Positions 20,328-28,453 of a DNA stretch of 64,000 nucleotides are shown here, piece after piece. Below the pieces are notes generated by a model. That model made no database searches and had not been told where the DNA came from. It worked only from the letters and a program-made list of their open reading frames with translations. The DNA is from Tetraselmis striata (lineage: Eukaryota > Chlorophyta > Chlorodendrophyceae > Chlorodendrales > Chlorodendraceae). The translations under genes and the position numbers were made by a program. The stretch covers positions 88,536-152,535 of the forward strand of contig VCJN01003024.1 in NCBI GenBank assembly GCA_006384855.1, given 5' to 3'. Each line of letters opens with the position of its first letter. The stretch's first letter is position 1.

Positions 20328-22780
20328 GTTTATGGGGTTTCCTAACGGATTAAAGCTGTCCTAGTGCGACCCGTACGGTCTGTAGTGGTTTCAAGCCGTT
20401 ACCATCGGGTTTTGGTACGGGCTGCCCCATCGCCCGCGAGCCCTGCGCTCCCGGCCGGGGAGCTACTTAGGACAGCCAGCAGCAGCTCGTCTGCCATCTT
20501 CCAGCTCGCTGCCTTCGGTAGCGGCTTCGCGTACTTGTGCGCGCGAGGGTCACTGAGGCTGAACAAGTCCGCACCGAGGTTCATCCACCCGGTAGTGAGT
20601 CGTCGTGCCGCGCACATGCGTTACAACATCAGGCAGCGACAGACAGCCCCTCGGTAGTGTGGTTTTCCCTACTCGTGCGCCCGAGGTCGTTTTCCGATTT
20701 TTGCCATGGCTTTGCAGCTGGGACGTTTTTCGGGTAGCGATGCGCACGGCAAGGAATTGGAGCTGGGGGGTCCCCGTTGGGGGGGGTTTAAACCTCAACA
20801 CCCGAAGTCGAGTCGCAGTACAGGCCTTCGGGGCTCTCGCAGTGGAGCGCCCTCTCGCAGTAGTCAACTCTTGAGGTTTAGGTGAGGTGGACGCGCTCGG
20901 CACCATGGCCGCTGCTCGTCAAGGTTGTCAACGACGACAACTACGCCCACCGCAACAAATCGGCGCGGACGGAGGAGGACGTCCGTGTCGTCGGGGCGGC
21001 TACTTGTTGTCCCGCAAGACACTGCAACCCGGTCCGCGTGTCCTCGCAGCAGGGCGTCGTGGCATCAACGGTCGTTACGTGCTGTGGTTTTCCGGAACTA
21101 CTCGCGGACTTGGTCTGTTACGGGGTGGCGCCGCTCATGCGCCGGTGTTTTGAGAGGGCTCGTTGCCCTCGACCCAATCATGCTTCATCAACGTTTGCTG
21201 TCGTCGCAGTGGGAGGCGTTTGTGCGGCTCGTGCCGATGCGTCTCCGACGCCTCCTACTGCAACGTCGTCGTCACAAGGACCACGATAACCTGCAGCTGC
21301 CCGCGGGGGGGCAGCGCTACCACCTGGCGTGCCTGGCGCCTCGTGGTGTACGTAACTATCCCTGGCCAACGCTGGGTTTGGGACTTCGGCGGCCGTCGCT
21401 GGTGCAGCAGCAGCGGCCGCCTCGCTCGTCGTCACCCTCGCCCCGACATTGTTGGCATCGTTACGGGCCGGCATGGGCTACAAGGGCCTCTACGCCGGCC
21501 AACCCGCCTCCTACGTCACGGCAACGCATCTGTGACAACACGAGCTGCCCGCCGGGGGACAGCTCCGCCATCTAACGCGACTTGTGCGTTTCGTGGCATC
21601 ATCCTAAGCCGGCGCTTTGTGGGGTGGTCAGCAGCCGTCGCTGGTGCAGCAGCGGCGGCCGGCTCACCGCTCTCCGCGAAGATAGACCCACAGCTTACCG
21701 AGTCGGCGGGTCTTCTGCGACGTCGCCGACAACCTACCCCGACACACCTAAGAGCCGGTACGACACGACCACACAGGGTCCCACGTTCCCGCGCCCCTCA
21801 GCGTTGTGCGTTTCCCCTGCCGCTCTTTGCGCAAGGGGGCGAAACAACCACCGCTGGTGATGACAGCAACATTACATCGCTGTCATCGCGCGTTGTTGCG
21901 TGTCCACCCCTCGTAACGTGCATCGCCCGTACAGGTACAGAGTTACCATCGCATCGGGTACAGCGCACCAGTACTTCACTTGGCTATACACGACGCGCTC
22001 GCGCGCTCGTTCGCGCAGCTGTACTCGTCCTACTGGTGTCTGTGCCGCTGCTTTGCTGCGCGCTCGTCGCCAACTTGGCCGCTTCTACCCCTGCTTCTAC
22101 AGGCCTGCAGTTCCGGCTCGTGCCGCACGCCACCACGGCGCGCGGCCAATGCTATGGGGCGCCGTCGGGAGACGGCGCCCTAATTCCGCGACACGTCCGG
22201 CCTATGTCGTGCCGGCGTCAACATCTCCCGTCCGCGTCTGATGCGCCTGCGCCTCGATCGAGGAGCTCTTGGCGCGAGACCCCTTCTACAACTCAAGACA
22301 TCTTCCGCCTTCGTCTGGTCGGCACGCCTGCCGACTGCCTACGCTCGCAGTCGTAAACGAACCGCGTGTTAACTGGCAAAACCAGACTCGAATGCATGAT
22401 TGAAATGATCTTAACATGTTTATGGGGTTTCCTAACGGATTAAAGCTGTCCTAGTGCGACCCGTACGGTCTGTAGTGGTTTCAAGCCGTTACCATCGGGT
22501 TTTGGTACGGGCTGCCCCATCGCCCGCGAGCCCTGCGCTCCCGGCCGGGGAGCTACTTAGGACAGCCAGCAGCAGCTCGTCTGCCATCTTCCAGCTCGCT
22601 GCCTTCGGCAGCGCCCTCCCGTTTTCCGCCTCCGCCATGCGGGCTCCTCCTCCGACATTCCCTCCCCTTTCGCTGAACCTTCCTAGCCATACAATGGCGC
22701 TTTTCCGTGTAAAAGAGCCTCCGCACCCTTTTTGGCAAAACCAGACTCGAATGCATGATTGAAATGCGCAGTATCCTTAC
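20328..22780 (+). repeat. composite repeat family, copy 3 (longest)
   Basis: About 2.45 kb. A nearly identical ~195-bp block occurs at its left end (20328-20520) and again near its right end (22412-22611), starting TTATGGGGTTTCCTAACGG. A 33-bp motif containing CCAGACTCGAATGCATGATT occurs at 22374-22406 and 22735-22767. The interior has long open frames in more than one frame (for example 21163-22356, Arg/Ala/Ser-rich) and an internal duplication (about 21290-21420 resembles 21540-21665), but no recognised domain. It could be a non-autonomous LTR or DIRS-like element; unknown. Confidence 0.75.
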
Positions 22781-22940
22781 AGTTGGTGCTTCGCACGCGG
22801 ATCCGGGTTCGATCCCGCGGAGAAACATATAATATGATACGATATCCCGCAATGTTGGACGACCCGGCCAATGCGGATCGCCACCGAATCCAAGCCGAAA
22901 CGTTGCTGGAGGAGGTCCTCCACCCTATGGGGGGATGGAG

Positions 22941-23013
22941 TGTAAGGATATGTACCACACGAATCCCCATGTGGGTACCCAGTGCCTGGTGCGTTTTGCG
23001 CAGTATCCTTACA
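22941..23013. mobile_element. 73-bp element with 10-bp perfect terminal inverted repeats
   Basis: TGTAAGGATA (22941-22950) and TATCCTTACA (23004-23013) are perfect inverted repeats around 53 bp. The same right end also occurs at 22772-22781, directly after the composite repeat, and the same left end at 20259. It looks like a MITE-size or foldback unit; no target duplication was confirmed. Confidence 0.6.
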
Positions 23014-23626
23014 TCATCTGCTGGGCGCCTTCCGTACCAAAACTGCAGCAGCGCGGCTCCGATTTAAAATACCGGAGGGTTGGACCGCGGGACCTGTAGT
23101 AATATTAATAATGTTTCAGAGAGTACATCGGCAGTACGTCAGTACACTGGTGCCAGTCCTGTCCCAGGGGCGGGAAAAACCAAAAAAAAACATCCAATAA
23201 AAAAGAGTGATTAAGTACAATAGTGAAACCGGTAAAACAAACGCGATATTTCAGTAGCATCAAGTGATGCTTTAAATAGGAACTTCCGCTGGAGATTTGC
23301 GGTGGGCTTCTATATTGTTCAGGACATATGCGTAAAGGGCTAAGGACTATTTCGATTTACGTCTGGCGGACCCCGATTTTCGTCAGCTGCCGCAAATATG
23401 GCCACACTTGCGGCTGGCGCGGCCGGCCGCGAATCTTCAGCCGCAAATATCGGCGGCGGTCCGGTTCGGTTTGACAGGACGCCTGTACGGTGTTTAGCGG
23501 CTGCGGCTCGTAGTCGCATCAACGAATAATACATTGTGTACCGGTACCCGTACGATCATTTACGGCTGCGGCCGGGTACATCAAGAAAAGGCCAAATAAA
23601 TAATGAATCAAGTTTATACACAGCTG
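23014..23626. other. spacer, no gene recognised
   Basis: Unassigned sequence with GCCGCAAATAT-type repeats around 23390-23450. Confidence 0.4.
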
Positions 23627-23628
23627 TC

Positions 23629-23686
23629 GCAGGAAAAAGAGAAATGGGGTGGTGATCGTAAACTGTCGGCGCCGCACTGCATACTA
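23629..23686 (+). repeat. 58-bp copy of element interior outside the left LTR
   Basis: CGCAGGAAAAAGAGAAATGG and the next ~38 bp repeat the sequence found just inside the element at 24743-24800 with two or three differences. The left LTR is therefore flanked on both sides by the same short sequence, as if the true LTR end or a tandem junction lies here. Confidence 0.8.
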
Positions 23687-24738
23687 ATCGCCTAACAGAC
23701 TCTTAGGCATGTGGTCTTATGTACCTGTCCTGGCCTCTAAGTCTCTGTCTATGACTTGCTGACTCTTGGCCTCGGTTCCTATGACTCCAGTAGAAGTACG
23801 TCTCACAGTGCCATCGGCCCTATTGGCCGGCACTACGCACGCGTGCGAGTTGCTTGGTTACTCGGCGTGACAGAGGTGTACGTGTGTGTGGTCGATCGAC
23901 GCGAAATACGTCAAGCACTCCTCACCCTGTGCCGCACGACATGCCTCTCGCAAATGAACTACGAGTGCCCGCACGCGCGCATATGCGTACGCGTACGGTA
24001 TCACGACACGACTCGACGACGACGCGCAGTACCGACTGCTCGCATATGGCAACAAGCAAGCCAGTGCTGATCAGGCACGTTCGGTACGCTAATCGGTCGG
24101 TCGGTCGGTCGACAAGTCCAGGCAGTCGGTACGACGGGTTCACATGAGGTAAAAGCAAGACGGGCGTCACGACGCAAACAACACAGGCGTATAACCGCGA
24201 CTCACCACCGTTGCTTGCTGCGCGATATCACTCGCAGCTCGACAGCAGGTTGTACTGCCCTTGAAGGACAGCAATAGTCGAGGCACGTGCAGGTGTGATG
24301 TGCACAGAGCCGAGGTGTTTGTGGTGTAGTAGCGTGGTTACAAGATGGGTGGGGATGAGACGTTTGGAAAGCCAAAGAGTGGGCGGGCAGCGCGCCGACA
24401 GGATGCTAAAGCATCCCGCGGGCGCGCGAGCCGACTAAGCCCCTAGGCCTTCCCACGCGCTATTGGTCTGCACGGGCGCCGTGGTTGCCGGCAGTTAGCC
24501 GTTGGTACGGGCCCTAGGTCTGTCGGTGGTTCTAGGTGTGAGAGCTGAGCGACAGACAGTTGGTCGTTGCGCCATGGGTGACTGCTTGCTTGGACATCAG
24601 GCATACACATACAACGCAGTACTGCAAGTACTAAAATTGATACCCGTATGACAGGCGACGAGTACTCGCCGGTATGCCAAGTAAGCAAGTCCCCGTACGC
24701 GCGCATGCGTACGCTGAAACGTTGTACGCTGCGACAAT
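23687..24738 (-). repeat. LTR, left copy (3' LTR in element orientation)
   Basis: Collinear with 34178-35222. In element orientation it begins TGTCGCAGCG at 24738. The last bases before it form an 18-bp perfect palindrome CTGCGACAATTGTCGCAG (24730-24747) that spans the junction. A purine-rich run (GAGTTGAGTGGGGGGGAG on the minus strand, 24801-24820) could be the polypurine tract. Confidence 0.85.
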
Positions 24739-24926
24739 TGTCGCAGGAAAAGGAGAAATGGGGTGGTGATGGTAAACTGTCGGCGCCGCACTGCATACTC
24801 CCCCCCACTCAACTCCACAGGTGTTGAGTCCAAGACGGAAGTGCGCGGCTGACGAATGAAGAAAAGATGATGATGACTGATGATTTGAAGATGGCTTGTA
24901 GGGTGGCAGCATATTATGCTGCAGCG

Positions 24927-26194
24927 TCAGCGGCGTAGTGGCGGCGCGCAATCCGGGCATAGCCACTCCTCGCCAGGATGTAACTCTGCCTTGGCGCACG
25001 CCACATGCCACATGGCTTGGCACTTGTCACAGATGAGTCGTGGGGCTGCAATGCTGTCGCTGCCACAACCTTTGCATGCTGGCATGCCGCGGCCGTACCG
25101 CGCCGGCACAAGGTTGGACAAGTGGCACGGCGCGCAGTTGTCCATGTGCACTTGAATCTCGTTGCCATCGGATCCGGACAAACGCAGCCATCCGGACTTC
25201 AAGATCTCCACAACACGCAGGATGGTGCGGGCGGTACGGACGTCCAGGGTGCTGAGCGGGGGCTGCGCCACGTAGACGTAGCTGCCGATCTCGAAGCGGT
25301 GGCGCCGAGGCTGCACATCGCCGCGCCGAACCTTGCGGTAGCGCACCACATCGCGCTGTTGAGCTTGCAGCGCCCTCTCGAATGCCTTAGGCATGGCAGC
25401 CCTCAGCATATCAGCCCGCTGTGTGATTAGGTTGATGGCTGCAATGTCGTTGTCCATGTCGACCGGCTCCTCCAGTAGCGCGCGAACCTGGTCCGGCGCC
25501 ACATGATCACAGCCAAACAGAAGAAAGTACGGGCTGTAGCCGGTTGTTGCTTGCTTGCTGACACGATAGCCAAACTCGATCACTGGCATCCACGAGTGCC
25601 AAGAGGCAGTGCCGAGGGTTGGCACAACTTTCCGAAGTGCCACCTTCAAGACTTGAACGATGCGCTCGGCCATGCCATTGGCTTGGGGATGCCCTGGCGG
25701 AATGTCCACGGGCTGAATGCCATGGCGCTCCAACTGCTCGCGGAACGCGCCTTGGTATTCAGTGCCATTGTCTGTGACAACCTCCACGGGTGCTCCATAA
25801 CGGGCCAACACGCGCTCATGGAACGCCTTGGCAGTCGTAGACGCCTCGAGGTCGCGAACAGACACCAGCTCGATCCACTTGCTGAAGTGCTCCACGATGA
25901 CGATCACGTACTTGTGGCCCTCGCTGCTAGTCGGCAGCGGTCCGGCTGAGTCCACGCTGAAGCGATAGAAGAGCCCAAACAGTGGCATGGGCTTGAGACG
26001 ATCGTGCTTCTGGTTGAACGACGCTTTGACGCGATCGCAGGCGCGGCACTGCTTGACCAAGCGCCGACGTCTTTGTGCATGCCCGGCCATACAAAGTGGC
26101 GGGCCAACACTTGGTAAGTGCGGTCCTGGCCAAGGTGGCCGATGCTGGCGTGCACTCGGCGAATCGCGTCTGGTCGCTCTTCGGGCTTGGGCAC
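24927..26194 (-). pseudogene. integrase with C-terminal PHD finger, one frameshift
   Basis: The N-terminal HHCC zinc domain begins in one frame (26194 onward, H-A-S-I-G-H-L-G) and continues in another after a frameshift near 26060 (V-K-Q-C-R-A-C-D-R-V-K). The main 387-codon frame (26090-24927) has the D-D-E core: F-S-V-D-S, V-V-T-D-N-G-T-E-Y and G-M-A-E-R. After a basic SH3-like region the last ~50 residues read C-x2-C ... C-D-K-C ... W-H-V-A-C ... W-L-C-P-D-C, a C4HC3 PHD finger (24930-25085). Chromoviral integrases usually end in a chromodomain; a PHD here could direct insertion to histone marks (inference). Catalytic residues are all present, so only the frameshift marks it as broken. Confidence 0.85.
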
Positions 26195-26221
26195 CTCACG
26201 GGCAGTGTGTCCAGTGTGCAG

Positions 26222-28453
26222 TCACACCTTGTCGTTGTGCCAGCTGTACTTGGCGCAGCGGCGCACAAGCTGCTGCCACACCTCCACTGACACGTCGGCT
26301 GGCATGGTCTCACCTCGCAGGTAAGAGATAGCCACTGGGCTGCTCCACACGTCCCGGGTAGGCCAATGAAGCTCCTGGCTAGCGTAGACACCTGCCGTGA
26401 AGGCCATTGCGATACACTGCGTTGCAAACGCTGCGTGTGCCGAGGGTAGCGCGGGCGTCCTTCCAATGCACTTGCTGGGTGAGCAGCCACCAAACATAGC
26501 CGACGCATCCGCCATCGCGGCTGGCGACCTCCTCTGAGTGGCGATTGCAGTGGCGGTGCCGGCGGCGTCTGAGGTGGCCCTTACTGGCTCCGCTGGCATT
26601 GGACGCCGACTGAGCAAGTCCGGCACGGTGTTGTCCTTGCCCGGACGGTGCTTGATACGGAAGTCGTACTCCGCAAGGATGAGGCTCCACCTAGCAAGCT
26701 TGCCTCGCAGCCTTTCTGTCGTCCGCAGCCACTCCATGGCCTTGCAGTCAGTGATGAGCTGGAAGTGGTTGCCATACATGCAGTAGCGGAAGCGTTGAAC
26801 AGCCCACACGACTGCGCCGACCTCTCCCTCGTAGCTAGACAGGTCTGCCTCCACTGGGGTGTTCATGCGCGACGCAAAAGACACGGCATACTCCACGCCA
26901 TTGTCGTCCACCTGCGAAAGGCACGCTCCTACTCCAGCTCGAGACCAATCGGTGTGCAGCACAAACGGGCGACGCCAATCAGGATGGCGCAGCACCGGCG
27001 CCGAAACCAGCATGGCCTTGATGGCGTCGAAGGATTGCTGCTCGGCTGCGCCCCATTTCCACGGCGCATCCTTCTTGGTCAAAGCTGTCAAGGGTGCCTT
27101 CACAAGCGAGAAGCTCTCCAAGAAACGGCAGTAGTAGGTGGCCATCCCGAGGAAATGGCGCACATCACTGACATTCTTCGGCGCCGGAAGAGAGTTGATG
27201 GCCTCCACCTTGTCAGCCATAGGCTCCACGCCTGCGCCGCTGACAATATGACCAAGAAAGGTCACTCGTGACAGTCCGAGACGTGTCTTGGGTGGAGAGA
27301 CCTGCACTCCCCGGGCCTTGAGTCGATCAAACACAATGCGCACACGGCGCATGTGCTCCTGCTCATCGTCATGACTGAAAATCAGTACATCGTCCGCGAA
27401 GGGGACTGCGAAGTCCAAACCAGCGAGCGCTCGATCCACAACGCGCTGCCATGCTGCTACGCAGTTCTTGTGTCCGAAGGGCATGCGTTTGAAGGTTAGC
27501 AGCCGATTGCCTGCATGGAACGCGAGGCGTTGCTGCGCTGACAATCCATCGGGTCCGGACGGCTTATCCGACACTCGGCGCTGATGAAACGCCTTCGTGC
27601 AATCAGTCGCGGTGAATCTCGAAGCTCCCTCCATGCGCGTCATGAGCTCGTCCGCTGTCGGGCACGGGTATTGATCGCGGATGGTACGCTCGTTGAGCCC
27701 ACGATAGTCCACCGCATAGCGAAGATCGGTCCATGCGCCATGCTCGTCCTTCTTCGGCGCCACGATGATTGGTGCAGCATAAGGGCTTTCGATCTCGCCC
27801 ACGATGCCTGCCTTCTCCAACTTCTTGACCCAATCGTTAGCCCACTCTTGCTCTCCATTGGCAAGGTGATACTGGCGCTTGAAGACTGGGTTGTAATCGA
27901 CCAGCTGGAAGTCGTAGGGCTCGGCGTCAACGGCACGCAAGTCGTCCAGACCCCACGCGTACCACTCCGGGTCTGAGTCCATCAGTGCTGCGAAGCCCTC
28001 CTTGTCCTTCCAGTCTTCCGATATCGCCCAATGATGAGGCTGCTTGGAGTCCTTGGGGTTGATGAGCTTGCTCGTTACCTTCACCGTTGGTGATTCCTTA
28101 CCGAGATGCTTCTCGTTGGCGTATGCGGCATAGCACTTCACAAGAGCTGTCTGACTGCGTCGACTCCATCTGTCCGCTGCAGCTTTGTCGTCAGCACCGT
28201 TCACATGTGATGTGGCCCACGCAGGACGCTCTTGCGCTCCTCCGAAGACATCTGCCATCAGCCCAGCGCCAGCACGCGAACCGACGCCGGCGGCGACGAA
28301 GCACGCGGGGCCCAAAAGGGCTAGCCACATCAGAAGTGTCAACGCCGCGCTGACAGTCTTGCGTCCGGTAGCAGCTCTACCGCGACGGGGTCTTGGTTTG
28401 GCAGCCTTGTGATCGCCGGCAACAACTCGGGCTGTGTGGTCAGCTGCCAACAC
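26222..28453 (-). CDS. reverse transcriptase - RNase H
   Basis: Intact 743-codon frame. Residues ~33-60 are hydrophobic (L-T-L-L-M-W-L-A-L-L-G), unusual for a pol product. The RT follows from about residue 190: N-D-W-V-K-K-L-E-K-A-G-I-V, then T-A-T-D-C-T-K-A-F-H-Q with the first catalytic Asp, R-M-P-F-G-H-K-N, and P-F-A-D-D-V-L-I-F-S at about 350. The catalytic box reads FADD where the family normally has Y-[IVL]-D-D. RNase H has L-H-T-D-W-S-R, S-S-Y-E-G-E and L-I-T-D-C. TGA ends the frame before the integrase HHCC domain, which starts in the same frame 28 nt later, so readthrough or a nonsense mutation is possible. The ATG overlaps the end of the previous ORF by 14 nt. Confidence 0.9.
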   Translation of the reverse strand: MLAADHTARVVAGDHKAAKPRPRRGRAATGRKTVSAALTLLMWLALLGPACFVAAGVGSRAGAGLMADVFGGAQERPAWATSHVNGADDKAAADRWSRRSQTALVKCYAAYANEKHLGKESPTVKVTSKLINPKDSKQPHHWAISEDWKDKEGFAALMDSDPEWYAWGLDDLRAVDAEPYDFQLVDYNPVFKRQYHLANGEQEWANDWVKKLEKAGIVGEIESPYAAPIIVAPKKDEHGAWTDLRYAVDYRGLNERTIRDQYPCPTADELMTRMEGASRFTATDCTKAFHQRRVSDKPSGPDGLSAQQRLAFHAGNRLLTFKRMPFGHKNCVAAWQRVVDRALAGLDFAVPFADDVLIFSHDDEQEHMRRVRIVFDRLKARGVQVSPPKTRLGLSRVTFLGHIVSGAGVEPMADKVEAINSLPAPKNVSDVRHFLGMATYYCRFLESFSLVKAPLTALTKKDAPWKWGAAEQQSFDAIKAMLVSAPVLRHPDWRRPFVLHTDWSRAGVGACLSQVDDNGVEYAVSFASRMNTPVEADLSSYEGEVGAVVWAVQRFRYCMYGNHFQLITDCKAMEWLRTTERLRGKLARWSLILAEYDFRIKHRPGKDNTVPDLLSRRPMPAEPVRATSDAAGTATAIATQRRSPAAMADASAMFGGCSPSKCIGRTPALPSAHAAFATQCIAMAFTAGVYASQELHWPTRDVWSSPVAISYLRGETMPADVSVEVWQQLVRRCAKYSWHNDKV

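Noticed and set aside
21163..22356. 397-codon frame as a host gene
   Set aside because: It lies wholly inside a repeat family, has Arg/Ala/Ser-rich composition without a domain, and two other frames are open over the same DNA.
22795..22830. Possible tRNA gene (GGGTTCGATCCCG)
   Set aside because: The B-box-like sequence is present, but the T-stem does not pair over five bases with a seven-base loop, and no D-arm or anticodon stem precedes it.
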